Below are positions 8,331 through 17,620 of a DNA stretch of 64,000 bases, in pieces. A model generated the notes under the pieces. It saw nothing but the letters and a program-made list of their open reading frames with translations, made no database searches and was not told the DNA's origin. The stretch comes from JAWKIW01 sp046331175 (GTDB lineage: Bacteria > Actinomycetota > Acidimicrobiia > Acidimicrobiales > Acidimicrobilacustridaceae): positions 659,005-723,004 of the forward strand of contig JAXLRI010000004.1 in the NCBI GenBank assembly GCA_046331175.1, read 5' to 3'. The translations under genes were made by a program, and so were the position numbers. Within the stretch, counting starts at the first letter, position 1. Every line of letters begins with the position of its first letter.

Positions 8331-9724
8331 GGTTCGTAGGTCCAGTCGGGCCGCTTGTGGTCCTGGCGGGTGTCGTAGGTGACGACCCCGTCGGCGAGGT
8401 CGGTGACCTTCGGCGTCGGGAGGGCTCGGCGCGGTGATCGGCATGCGCCTTCGAGATGGGCGGCGACGTCGTCGGGGAAGGCGCGCAGGACGCTCGCCAC
8501 GACGATGCGTTCCTGGACGGGCAGGTAGCAGCGGTTGGCGTCGGTGACGATGCGGAGGCGTTCCTCGATGCGACCGAGATCCGCGTCCTGACCAGTTCCG
8601 GTGCGGATGCGGTCCAGTGCGGCGGTGATGTCGCCGGTGCCGAGCTTGCACGGGGGGCACTGGCCGCACGACTCGACGTACAAGAAGCGTGACAGCATGG
8701 CCGCGACCTCAACCATGCAGGTGCCGTCGTCGTAGACGATGAACCCGCCAGCGCCGAGTCCGGATCCCACGGCTTCCATCGCCTCGTAGCTGAGCGGCGT
8801 GTCGAGCAGCTCGGCGGTGAGCACCGCGTTCGCGACCCCGGGGAACACCGCCTTGATCTTGCGCCCCGGGCGGGGTCCTCCACACGCGTCCAGCACCGCA
8901 CGCAACGGCGTGCCCATCGGGACCTCGAGCACCGCGGGCCGCGTGATGTCGCCGACGATCGTGCACAGCATCGTGCCCGGTGACGCCGGAGTACCGTCGT
9001 ATCGGAACGCGTCGGCGCCGTGGGCGAGGATCCAGGCGCACTGGGCGAGGGTCTCGACGTTGTTCACCAGCGTCGGGTTGGCGGAGTGCCCGCCCGGATC
9101 GGCGGCGTCGGGATCATGGGCCTGCCAACCGAGCTGGGGCGCGGTGGCGAACAGTCCGTGGAGGTAGGGCGGCAACCAGCGGGGCAGCGGTTCGTTGCCT
9201 TCGATCACCTCGAGCAACGCCTTCTCCTCACCGAAGAGGTACTCCTCGGGTCCGGTCACCACGGTGACCTCGATGCCGGCGAGCCAACCGGCGTCGTCGA
9301 TCTCGGCGAGCGCCCGGCGGAGGGCCGCGAGCTCGGGTTCGAAGCTGGCCTTCAGCGCGATGAACGCGTGGCGGGCGCCGACCGCTTCGGCGGCGATCAG
9401 CAGACCTTCGAGCACCGCGTAGGGGTTGGCGCGCATGAGGGCGCGGTCCTTGAACGTGCCCGGCTCGCCCTCGGCCCCGTTGGCCACGGCGTAACGGGCG
9501 CCGGGCCCGCCATCGGCAACCGAACGCCATTTGACCGCGGCCGGGAACCCCGCGCCGCCGCGCCCGCGCAACCCAGCCGCGCCGATCTCGGCGATGGTCT
9601 CGGCCGCGCCGATGTGGCGCGCTCCGACCAAGCCGGCGCCGCCACCGTGGTCGAGGTACACGCCGAGCGACTGGAACGGCGTCGCCGGCAACAGCCGACG
9701 GTCCTCACTCACGACCGCACCCAT
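8327..9724 (-). CDS. stand-alone NuoF-like NADH-binding flavo-iron-sulfur protein
   Basis: The 465-residue protein resembles the 51-kDa subunit of NADH dehydrogenase. It has RGRGGAGFPAA (nucleotide-binding glycine loop), ANGAEGEPGTFKDR (FMN region), LVNNVETLAQ, and a C-terminal SCGQCPPC with a later Cys (NRCYLP) for one [4Fe-4S] cluster. No NuoE or NuoG partner is nearby, and the gene is coupled to a truncated haemoglobin. A reductase delivering NADH electrons to the haemoglobin or a ferredoxin is an attractive inference. The start could be the ATG at 9724 or a GTG five codons later. Confidence 0.85.
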   Translation of the reverse strand: MGAVVSEDRRLLPATPFQSLGVYLDHGGGAGLVGARHIGAAETIAEIGAAGLRGRGGAGFPAAVKWRSVADGGPGARYAVANGAEGEPGTFKDRALMRANPYAVLEGLLIAAEAVGARHAFIALKASFEPELAALRRALAEIDDAGWLAGIEVTVVTGPEEYLFGEEKALLEVIEGNEPLPRWLPPYLHGLFATAPQLGWQAHDPDAADPGGHSANPTLVNNVETLAQCAWILAHGADAFRYDGTPASPGTMLCTIVGDITRPAVLEVPMGTPLRAVLDACGGPRPGRKIKAVFPGVANAVLTAELLDTPLSYEAMEAVGSGLGAGGFIVYDDGTCMVEVAAMLSRFLYVESCGQCPPCKLGTGDITAALDRIRTGTGQDADLGRIEERLRIVTDANRCYLPVQERIVVASVLRAFPDDVAAHLEGACRSPRRALPTPKVTDLADGVVTYDTRQDHKRPDWTYEP

Positions 9725-9742
9725 CCACCCGCCAAACAGTTT

Positions 9743-9760
9743 TTCGACACGCTGCTAGAA
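9743..9760. promoter_or_regulatory. operator site B: TTCTAGC half-site between divergent genes
   Basis: GCTAGAA at 9754-9760 (TTCTAGC on the minus strand) matches the module motif. The opposing half at 9743-9749 (TTCGACA) is weak, with 4 of 7 bases matching at the same N4 spacing. It lies between the NuoF-like start and the small plus-strand gene at 9819. Confidence 0.5.
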
Positions 9761-9818
9761 CAATTAGAGTCGGAGGTCCCGACGGGCCTCGGCCCGTCCC
9801 CTCTCCGCGAAGGACGCG

Positions 9819-9974
9819 ATGACCGAGACATCCCCGAGTCGGGCGCCGCGACGGCCCCGAGCCACCGACGAGGAGCGACCGCGGCACCCGACGGGCCAGG
9901 CGGTCTGGTTGCTCGTCGGCGTCACGGTCCTGATCGTGGCACTGGCCGTGCTCAGCTCGTACGGACGGATCTGA
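9819..9974 (+). CDS. 51-residue single-pass membrane protein
   Basis: The ATG at 9819 is preceded by GAAGGA at a normal distance. The 51-residue product has a charged, proline- and arginine-rich N-terminus and one clear membrane helix (residues about 28-46, AVWLLVGVTVLIVALAVL). It ends at TGA 9972-9974, converging on the SufR-like gene, and is divergent from the NuoF-like gene across operator site B. No family is known; a small regulator or anchor of the respiratory proteins is possible. Confidence 0.55.
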   Translation: MTETSPSRAPRRPRATDEERPRHPTGQAVWLLVGVTVLIVALAVLSSYGRI

Positions 9975-10027
9975 ACGACGCCCGATCGACCGCGCCCACC
10001 CGCAGCGAGGGTCTGACCCGGAGCCGA

Positions 10028-10681
10028 TCACGCCACCGGCTCGAGGTGGCACCGCAGCCGACAGTGGGCCCGGCGGGGATCCTTCGGGACCAACTCGTCG
10101 ACCTCGAGACCGTCGATGCCCTCGGCGATCCCATAGGCCATCCCCAAGTGCAGCTCGCAGACCGTGTCGGGATCGGCCAGAGCGGTGGACTCGAACGGGC
10201 AGGTCCGCAGGGTGATGTCGACCGCGGTGTCCCGCTGTCGCACCGTGGGATCGAAGCCGTGGCGCGCCATCTGATCGACGAGGTTCGACACCGGATCATC
10301 GATCTCCGTGCCGCCGAGCCGCTGGCGACGACCCGCACGCCGACCCACCTCAACCGGGGTGTCGCCGGTGCGAACCATCTCCGCCAACCACAACGACAGC
10401 CGCTCGTAGGGACCCGTCACCCCCCAACGGCTCTCCGTGGCGGGATCGAGCACGTAGACCAGGCGCGGTCGCCCGCGCCCGCCGCTCGCCGCCGTCTCTT
10501 CGACCACCAGGCCGGCTTCGACGAGCTTGGCGAGGTGCTGACGGATGGCGTTGTGGTTCAGCCCGAAGTGCGCGGTGAGCTCCGCGACATCTACCGGTGC
10601 CGCGGCGTCCGCGACGTAGCGGAACACCTGGTGGCGTGTCGGATCCCCAAGCGCGCGGGCCTGTTGCTGCAGCGTCGTCAT
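10028..10681 (-). CDS. sufR: SufR-like winged-helix Fe-S transcription regulator
   Basis: The 217-residue protein belongs to the ArsR/DeoR-like COG2345 group that includes SufR. The N-terminal winged helix (residues 5-75) contains PVDVAELTAHFGLNHNAIRQHLAKL as recognition region. The C-terminal half carries four cysteines, C161, C175, C207 and C211, arranged TCPF...VCELH...HCRLRC, the likely cluster ligands. SufR proteins repress suf operons when their cluster is intact. The start ATG at 10681 overlaps the ACP-like gene stop (ATGA). It is the best candidate to bind the TTCTAGC motif, although the sequence alone cannot prove this. Confidence 0.82.
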   Translation of the reverse strand: MTTLQQQARALGDPTRHQVFRYVADAAAPVDVAELTAHFGLNHNAIRQHLAKLVEAGLVVEETAASGGRGRPRLVYVLDPATESRWGVTGPYERLSLWLAEMVRTGDTPVEVGRRAGRRQRLGGTEIDDPVSNLVDQMARHGFDPTVRQRDTAVDITLRTCPFESTALADPDTVCELHLGMAYGIAEGIDGLEVDELVPKDPRRAHCRLRCHLEPVA

Positions 10682-11004
10682 GTCGGACCCCCTTGCCCGG
10701 TCGGATCTCCATTCTCGCCTGCCCGGGCCCAATGCCGAGCGAAGACGGTTGCCAGGGCACCCACGGTCCGCGCCGACCCGAGCTCATCGAGATCGATCTC
10801 GCCGAGGCTGCGTTCGCCGTACTCCTCCGCGACGACGTCGCCCAGATCGAACAGGGCGAGATCGGTGTCGACGCCGAGGTGAGCCAGCAGCGTGTCCGGA
10901 CCGATATCGACCAGGTCTGTCGAGCTCGCCAAGACGGCGACCAGGAGGTCGATGATCTCGTCGACGGTCAGGTCGTCGCGCTGTTGGTGTGTCTCAGCCG
11001 GCAT
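10678..11004 (-). CDS. acyl-carrier-protein-like protein lacking the usual serine
   Basis: The 108-residue acidic, helical protein resembles acyl carrier proteins in length and in the pattern TVDEIIDLLVAVLA ... LGVDTDLALFDLGDVVAEEYG ... TVGALATVFARHW. Where an ACP has Asp-Ser-Leu for the phosphopantetheine arm it has GVDTDLALF, with no serine. It could be a decayed ACP fold reused as a protein-protein adaptor; mitochondrial ACP binding the Fe-S assembly machinery is a suggestive analogy but only inference. It is co-transcribed with the SufR-like gene. The ATG at 11004 has GGA-rich upstream bases. Confidence 0.55.
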   Translation of the reverse strand: MPAETHQQRDDLTVDEIIDLLVAVLASSTDLVDIGPDTLLAHLGVDTDLALFDLGDVVAEEYGERSLGEIDLDELGSARTVGALATVFARHWARAGENGDPTGQGGPT

Positions 11005-11051
11005 CTTCCATCCTCGAACACCAGGGGTGACAGGTAAGCCACGACGTATTA

Positions 11052-11069
11052 TTCTAGCTCTCACTAGAG
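11052..11069. promoter_or_regulatory. operator site C: TTCTAGC-N4-ACTAGAG
   Basis: TTCTAGC TCTC ACTAGAG is an imperfect inverted repeat (5 of 7 paired). It lies between the ACP-like/sufR start (11004) and the plus-strand HMA-like gene (11087), so it could control both directions, including autoregulation of the regulator. Confidence 0.6.
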
Positions 11070-11086
11070 ATTTCAAGGGAGGCGTC

Positions 11087-11425
11087 ATGGGACAACCCGG
11101 CCAGGCAGCCACCAGCCCCACCCGCAGCCTGCTCACCATCGACCTCGACTGTCCCTGGTGTCTCAACGCGACCATCGAGGCCCTCCGAGCCGACCCCCAC
11201 GTGATGCTGGTCGAGGCCCACAGCGCGAAGGGATGCCTCGAGGTCACCCACACCGGGGCGGTCGACGGCGTCCTGCGCACCATCAACGGCATCGGCCACA
11301 CCATCGAGGTGGCCTCCAACGGCGAGGCCGTGATGGCTCCCGCCACGGTGCATGTCGAGGCCTCCTGCCAGCGTCACAACACACCCGCCATCACCCGCAT
11401 CACCATCGGACAGCCCGCGCCGTGA
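11087..11425 (+). CDS. HMA-like small protein with CPWC motif
   Basis: The 112-residue protein resembles heavy-metal-associated ferredoxin-like domains: a beta strand LLTIDLDCPWCLNATIEALR, a helix, then DPHVMLVEAHSAKGCLEVTH. The usual MxCxxC is replaced by DCPWC. A further Cys pair lies at GC and SCQRH. A strong ribosome-binding site (AAGGGAGG) precedes the ATG. It is the first gene of a plus-strand operon under operator site C. It may bind a metal ion or pass one to its neighbours; this is inferred from the fold. Confidence 0.7.
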   Translation: MGQPGQAATSPTRSLLTIDLDCPWCLNATIEALRADPHVMLVEAHSAKGCLEVTHTGAVDGVLRTINGIGHTIEVASNGEAVMAPATVHVEASCQRHNTPAITRITIGQPAP

Positions 11426-11481
11426 CGACGACACCGCGTTCCCGCCACCGCCCGCCAACCCGGCGCGGCTCTGACCAGTGA
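11422..11481 (+). CDS. 19-residue bridging ORF
   Basis: The GTG at 11422 overlaps the HMA-like stop and its TGA overlaps the GTG of the next gene, each as GTGA. The Arg/Pro-rich sequence has no sign of function. It may only carry ribosomes between the two genes, or be chance. Confidence 0.18.
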   Translation: MTTTPRSRHRPPTRRGSDQ

Positions 11482-12749
11482 CAGCGCTTCGCGACAGCGC
11501 GGGCGTCACCCCGACGCGGACACCCGAGCGGGCCAGGGACCAGCAGGCCCGACGGGTCGCGATCGTCCACCACCAGACCCGACCCACCCTGGCCATCGCG
11601 GCGGCCTTCACCGCGGTCGCAGGGGTCGCAGTCGTGGTCCCCCACCGCACCGGGCTGTGGTTGCCGCTCCACCTCTTCCTCGTCGGCAGCTTGCTCATGG
11701 CCATCTCCGGCGCAACCCAATACCTCGCCGTCACCTGGTCTGCCGCCCCGCCACCCTCGGGCGCGTTGGTCGGGACCCAGCGAGTGCTGCTGGCCGCAGG
11801 AGTGCTCGGATTGGGCGTCGGGCGGGAGCTCGACGCGTCACCCGCGTTGCTCGGCGCCGCCGGGCTCGCGGTGATCACCGCGCTCGCGCTGCTGGGGGTC
11901 TCGTTGCTGCGCATCCGCTCGACCGGCAAGCTCGACCGGTTCCGGCCGGCCATCGATGGCTATCTCATCGCCGTGGGCTTCGGGCTCGTCGGCTGCGCAG
12001 CCGGGATCGTGATGGCGTCGGGCATCGCCGCCAGCCGAGCCGACGAGCTACGAACGGCACACCTCACCGCCAACCTGCTCGGCCTCGTCGGCCTGGTCAT
12101 CGCGGCAACGCTGCCCTACATGGCCGCCACGCAGGTCCGGGCGAAGATGGCTCGTCGGGCCACACCACGCGCCCTGCGATCCGCCACCGGCCTGCTGACG
12201 GCAGCGACCATGCTCGCGTGTGCAGGTGTGCTGGGAGACTGGCCGCCGGTCGCGGCGCTCGGTTTCGGGCTCTACCTCGTCGGCATCGCCGCCGCCGTGT
12301 CGCTCTGCCCCCGGATCGGGCTCCGTCAGCTGCGCTGGGCCGGTCCCCGGCTCGGGTTCCTCGCGATGGGCGTGCTCTGGTGGGCGGTGACGACCGCGGC
12401 CCTGGCCGTGACCGCGGCGCCGGGTCGAGCCCCGTCGACCGCGCTGCTCCTGGCGCTGGTGATCGGTGGGTACGCGCAGATCCTGGCCGGGTCGCTCGCC
12501 TACCTCGCACCGGTGCTGCGCGGCGGGGGGCACCTGCGCCTCACGGCCGGCTTCAGATTGACCCGCTCACCCCTGGCGCTGGTCGCCGCCAACGCCGCCG
12601 CGCTGGGGGCGCTCACCGGGTCCGCGGTGGTCACGACCGTCGGCCTCGCGGTCTGGCTCGCCGACACGGCGGTGCGGGCTGGCCTGCTGATCACGGCCTC
12701 CGAAGCCGAACCATCCGTTGTCGAACCCGCCGGTGGCACCCATGCGTGA
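11478..12749 (+). CDS. polytopic membrane protein, NnrS / heme-copper-oxidase-like
   Basis: The 423-residue protein has about 12 hydrophobic helices. Histidines sit at positions typical of NnrS-like and heme-copper-oxidase-related proteins: VPHRTGLWLPLHLFLVG, and TAHLTANLLGLVGLVIAATLPYM. NnrS proteins are heme- and copper-containing membrane proteins linked to NO metabolism. That assignment agrees with the neighbouring haemoglobins and RIC but rests on pattern resemblance. The GTG at 11478 is used; the next gene's ATG overlaps its end by 8 bases. Confidence 0.6.
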   Translation: MTALRDSAGVTPTRTPERARDQQARRVAIVHHQTRPTLAIAAAFTAVAGVAVVVPHRTGLWLPLHLFLVGSLLMAISGATQYLAVTWSAAPPPSGALVGTQRVLLAAGVLGLGVGRELDASPALLGAAGLAVITALALLGVSLLRIRSTGKLDRFRPAIDGYLIAVGFGLVGCAAGIVMASGIAASRADELRTAHLTANLLGLVGLVIAATLPYMAATQVRAKMARRATPRALRSATGLLTAATMLACAGVLGDWPPVAALGFGLYLVGIAAAVSLCPRIGLRQLRWAGPRLGFLAMGVLWWAVTTAALAVTAAPGRAPSTALLLALVIGGYAQILAGSLAYLAPVLRGGGHLRLTAGFRLTRSPLALVAANAAALGALTGSAVVTTVGLAVWLADTAVRAGLLITASEAEPSVVEPAGGTHA

Positions 12750-13074
12750 AGCGATGGAAACAGTGCTCGACGCCAGCAGTCGGCTGCGGACTGCGGGCTT
12801 CACCACCGATCTATCGGCCGCGCCGCACGGCCGCCTGCGTTGCTCGGCATGTGGGGCGATCGTCGACGCCGCCGGCTCGACCGTGGTCGACATCGTTCGC
12901 TACGAAGGCGAGTCCAATCCCGAGGACGAAGCGATACTCATCGCCCTCATCGCTGCGTGTGGCCACCGCGGACTGTTCGGCTGCGCCTACGGGCAGACCA
13001 TCAGCGCCGAGAACGCCGACGTCCTCCGAGCGCTCCCCGTCCCCCCCATTGCTCACACAGGTCCGAGTCGGTGA
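12742..13074 (+). CDS. conserved hypothetical protein with CxxC knuckle
   Basis: The 110-residue protein contains LRCSACGAIVDAAG near residues 33-46 and YEGESNPEDEAILIALIAACGHRGLF near 58-83. I recall this pattern from short actinobacterial proteins of unknown role that are sometimes mislabelled as phosphoribosylpyrophosphate synthetase. The ATG at 12742 overlaps the preceding gene; a TTG further upstream is less likely. It is coupled by GTGA to the PAS gene. It may bind zinc. Confidence 0.65.
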   Translation: MREAMETVLDASSRLRTAGFTTDLSAAPHGRLRCSACGAIVDAAGSTVVDIVRYEGESNPEDEAILIALIAACGHRGLFGCAYGQTISAENADVLRALPVPPIAHTGPSR

Positions 13075-13604
13075 ACGACATCGATGCCAGCCCGAGTGAC
13101 GAAGGCGGGGATCCCCCATGCTGGGCCCACCTCTACGACACCGCCGCTCCGGACTCGCTGGTCGATGACGCGGCGTTGGCCCGGCTGGTCCGCGACCTCG
13201 CCGACGCCGTGGTCATCTGCGATCCCGACGGTGTCCTCCGCTTCTGGAACACCGCGGCCACCCACCTGTTCGGCTGGACCGCCGACGAGGCGGTGGGCGC
13301 GTCGCTCGATCTGATCATCCCCGAACGCCTACGGGACCGGCACTGGGCGGGCTATCGACGAGTCATGGCCACCGGTCACACCGACTACGGCGGGCGGCTC
13401 CTCGAGGTCCCCGCGCTGCACCGAGACGGCCACACCATCTCGATCGCGTTCACCGTGTCCTTGCTCAGGCCATCACCGACCGAAGCGATCACCGCCATCG
13501 CCGCAGTGATCCGCGATGACAGCGAGCGCTGGCAAGAGCGTCAACGAGACCGCCGCCTCCTCGAGTCAGCGGCAAGCGCCGTCCGATCGCGGCCCCAGCC
13601 ATGA
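13071..13604 (+). CDS. single PAS-domain protein
   Basis: The 177-residue protein has one PAS domain (about residues 38-155), with ADAVVICDPDGVLRFWNTAATHLFGWTADEAVG and the later PERLRDRH, followed by a charged helical tail. There is no kinase, cyclase or DNA-binding domain, so it must act through a partner or as a small redox/ligand sensor. The GTG start overlaps the preceding stop and its TGA overlaps the next ATG, so it is co-translated with DUF488. Confidence 0.8.
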   Translation: MNDIDASPSDEGGDPPCWAHLYDTAAPDSLVDDAALARLVRDLADAVVICDPDGVLRFWNTAATHLFGWTADEAVGASLDLIIPERLRDRHWAGYRRVMATGHTDYGGRLLEVPALHRDGHTISIAFTVSLLRPSPTEAITAIAAVIRDDSERWQERQRDRRLLESAASAVRSRPQP

Positions 13605-14014
13605 GCAGCCGGCTCTGGCTCCGCCGCGCCTACGACGCACCGACCCGGAACGACGGCTACCGGGTCCTCGTGGACCGGTTGTGGCCGCGAGGTGTGCGTC
13701 GAGCGGACGCGCGGCTCGACGAGTGGTGCCGGGATCTTGCGCCGAGCAACGAGCTGAGGCGCTGGTTCGGCCATGATCCACGCCGCTGGGCCGAGTTCCA
13801 GCGGCGCTATCGAGCCGAGCTCACCGAACACCACGACGCCGTTGATCGGCTCGCGGGACGGGCGGACACGCGCCGAGTGACCCTCGTGTACGGCGCCCGC
13901 GACCCCGAGCACAACAACGCGGTGGTCCTGCGCGACGTCATCGACGAACACCGCACTCGCGAGGATGACAAGCGGTCACCTCGGACGAACCACGACGCTG
14001 GAAGGAAACCATGA
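13601..14014 (+). CDS. DUF488 / YeaO-like protein
   Basis: The 137-residue protein shows the DUF488 signature RVLVDRLWPRGVRR near residues 21-34, DEWCRDLAPSNELRRWFGHDP and a C-terminal LVYGARDPEHNNAVVL. The role of the family is unknown; it often occurs in stress and redox clusters. It is translationally coupled to both neighbours (ATGA on each side). Confidence 0.85.
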   Translation: MSSRLWLRRAYDAPTRNDGYRVLVDRLWPRGVRRADARLDEWCRDLAPSNELRRWFGHDPRRWAEFQRRYRAELTEHHDAVDRLAGRADTRRVTLVYGARDPEHNNAVVLRDVIDEHRTREDDKRSPRTNHDAGRKP

Positions 14015-14355
14015 CCTCGACCGGACCAGACCACCACGGTCCCACCGTCCCATTGAACGGGGCCCCTCGTCCGCTTGCGGTCACCGCCGACGACGGGGAC
14101 CAGCCGATCCTGACCGCGCCGCGCGGGACGATCGTGCTGGTGGCTGCCTTGATCGTGATCGGCCTCGCCGCGTCGGGCACGGTCGCGGCCGCCAACGGAA
14201 CCCCGATGTGGGTGTTGGCCCTCGGTGCCGTTGGTGGCGCTGTGGCGGGCATCTGGGGTGGCCAGCAGATCCTGCGCCTCCTCCTCCCGGGAACGGCGCC
14301 TCACTCGGCGACATCGATGATCGACCTGCGACCCGACGACGACCTCGTCGACTGA
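14011..14355 (+). CDS. small two-helix membrane protein
   Basis: The 114-residue protein has a polar 35-residue N-terminus, two helices (about residues 40-60 and 66-90) and a short acidic tail. It is the last gene of the plus-strand HMA-to-DUF488 operon, overlapping DUF488 by ATGA. No family is recognised. Confidence 0.65.
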   Translation: MTSTGPDHHGPTVPLNGAPRPLAVTADDGDQPILTAPRGTIVLVAALIVIGLAASGTVAAANGTPMWVLALGAVGGAVAGIWGGQQILRLLLPGTAPHSATSMIDLRPDDDLVD

Positions 14356-14396
14356 CGATCCTGGTCGGCGCGCCGTCGGCCGCGATACGTCGATCG

Positions 14397-14927
14397 TCAG
14401 GGGTGCCGAGCCCAGGCGAGAGCCAGACCGATCGGGATGCTGACGAGCACGATACCCGCGAGCGCCCGATAGATCACCCGGGCCGATCGGCGCACCGATC
14501 GCGGTGCCTTGGTCGTCGCGATGAACAGCGCGAGAGCCGGGACGAGTGCGAACCCGGCCACGGTCGTGAGGGTCGGCATGGCGGCCAGGGTGCCCGTGAT
14601 CGTGGCAGCCACTCCGATGTTCCAGCACATGACCTCGATCCGAACGGGCCGAACGGCGGGGGGCTGCTCCGCGAGCCAGGCCTGACCGACCCCTAGGGCG
14701 ATCTGTGCGACGCCACCGACCAGCACCAGGAAGGCGGCGGTCCAGGACCCGAGCACGAACCCGGTCGGTCGTGTCACCGCCGCGACCAGGCCCCCCACGA
14801 CGGTGCACAGCGAGCCGATGAACAGGAACGGACGGGCCGCAGGCCAGCGGGCGATCAGCTCGTCAACCAGCACCGCCCGCTGATCATGGTCACCCGACGG
14901 CCGGAGACGCGGGTCGATCACCGTCAT
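14397..14927 (-). CDS. four-helix membrane protein coupled to truncated haemoglobin
   Basis: The 176-residue protein has four to five hydrophobic helices (from about FLFIGSLCTVVGGLVAAV onward). Its ATG at 14927 overlaps the stop of the second truncated haemoglobin gene. No family is recognised. Expression with a haemoglobin under operator site D suggests a role in gas or redox sensing or transport, which is inference. Confidence 0.65.
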   Translation of the reverse strand: MTVIDPRLRPSGDHDQRAVLVDELIARWPAARPFLFIGSLCTVVGGLVAAVTRPTGFVLGSWTAAFLVLVGGVAQIALGVGQAWLAEQPPAVRPVRIEVMCWNIGVAATITGTLAAMPTLTTVAGFALVPALALFIATTKAPRSVRRSARVIYRALAGIVLVSIPIGLALAWARHP

Positions 14928-15361
14928 GAGCGGACGCTCTGTCCGTCGGCCACCGCGGAAACGGGGCAGCCGATCAGCTGTTGGCTGTGCACCCGGGCGA
15001 CGTTGTCGGCGAGCGCTGCCGCGCGATCGGCCCGGGGTCCGACCCAGCCGAGCTCCAGCGTCTCGTGGAACAAGGACAACCACCGCTCGAAGTGCGCGGC
15101 GGTGAAGGGTCGCTGGCCGTGGATGTGCGCGTGGGCCTGGAACGGGTTGCCCACGTACCCCGGCAGCCCGAGCAGGGCGCGACACCAGAAGGCGGTGAGC
15201 TTCGGGAGGTGCTCGGACCAATCGACCTGGGCGACGTCGTTGAACACCGGTCCCAGCAACTCGTCCTGGGCGACATCCGCGTAGAACCGACGCACCATCT
15301 CGGCGATCTCCTCCGGGCTGTCCAGGTCCCGGTCCGGTTCCGCCCTTCTCATCTCGCGCAT
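14924..15361 (-). CDS. group III truncated haemoglobin (second copy)
   Basis: The 145-residue protein is homologous to the 7881-8330 product but clearly diverged (RFYADVAQDELLGPVFNDVAQVDW, FWCRALLGLPGYVGN, HIHGQRPFTAAHFERWLSLF), with the proximal His in AAHFERW. The ATG at 15361 is chosen because GAGGAG lies 5 bases upstream; a GTG two codons earlier overlaps that site. It is divergent from sufB across operator site D. Two group III haemoglobins in one regulon suggest distinct ligands or partners. Confidence 0.9.
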   Translation of the reverse strand: MREMRRAEPDRDLDSPEEIAEMVRRFYADVAQDELLGPVFNDVAQVDWSEHLPKLTAFWCRALLGLPGYVGNPFQAHAHIHGQRPFTAAHFERWLSLFHETLELGWVGPRADRAAALADNVARVHSQQLIGCPVSAVADGQSVRS

Positions 15362-15387
15362 CGACACTCCTCTTCTCGGCGCTATAG

Positions 15388-15405
15388 TTCTAGCATTCTC
15401 TAGAT
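15388..15405. promoter_or_regulatory. operator site D: TTCTAGC-N4-TCTAGAT
   Basis: TTCTAGC ATTC TCTAGAT is the fourth copy of the module motif, in the 70-base gap between the second haemoglobin gene and sufB. It could control both directions. Confidence 0.6.
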
Positions 15406-15431
15406 TTAATAGCTACCGGGAGCGATCCAGC

Positions 15432-16867
<1,436 letters not shown>

Positions 16868-16868
<1 letters not shown>

Positions 16869-17620
16869 TGCTGCACATCGAGAACCTCACCGCCACCATC
16901 GCCGGCCAGACCGTCCTCCGCGGCCTCGACCTCGACATCGGAGCCGGCGAGGTCCACGCCATCATGGGACCCAACGGCGCCGGCAAGAGCACCCTCGCCA
17001 ACGTCCTCGCCGGCCGCGACGCCTACACCGCCACCGGCACCGTCACCCTCGACGGCATCGACCTGCTCGCGCTCAGCCCCGAAGCCCGGGCCACCGCCGG
17101 GCTGTTCCTGGCCTTCCAGTACCCGACGGAGATCCCGGGCGTCGGCAACATGTACTTCCTCCGCTCCGCACTGAACGCGGTGCGCCGGGAGCGCGGTCTC
17201 GATGAGATCGCGGCGGTCGACTTCCTCACCCTCGCCAAGGAGCACATGGCCCGACTCGACATGGACCCCGCGTTCCTCAGCCGCAGCGTCAACGACGGGT
17301 TCTCCGGCGGCGAGAAGAAGCGCAACGAGGTGCTGCAGATGTCGCTGCTCGAACCGCGCCTCGCGATCCTCGACGAGATCGACTCGGGGCTCGACATCGA
17401 CGCCCTGCGCATCGTCGCCACGGGTGTGCAGAACCTGCGCTCGCCCGACCGCGCCATGCTCATCATCACCCACTACCCCCACCTCCTGGACGTCGTGCAA
17501 CCCGACTACGTCCACGTGCTGCGCGACGGCCGGATCGCGCGCACCGGCGACCACCACCTCGCCCACGAGCTCGAGACCGAAGGCTTCGGCCCCGCTGCGG
17601 CCCCGGTGCCGGTCGCATGA
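16868..17620 (+). CDS. sufC: SufC, Fe-S assembly ATPase
   Basis: The 250-residue ABC-type ATPase has Walker A GPNGAGKST (about residues 34-42), the Q-loop FQYPTEIPG, the SufC-type signature FSGGEKKRNE, Walker B LAILDEIDSGLDID and the H-loop THYP. It powers SufBCD rearrangement during cluster assembly. The gene lies between sufB (TGATG) and sufD (ATGA overlap), as in typical suf operons. Confidence 0.97.
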
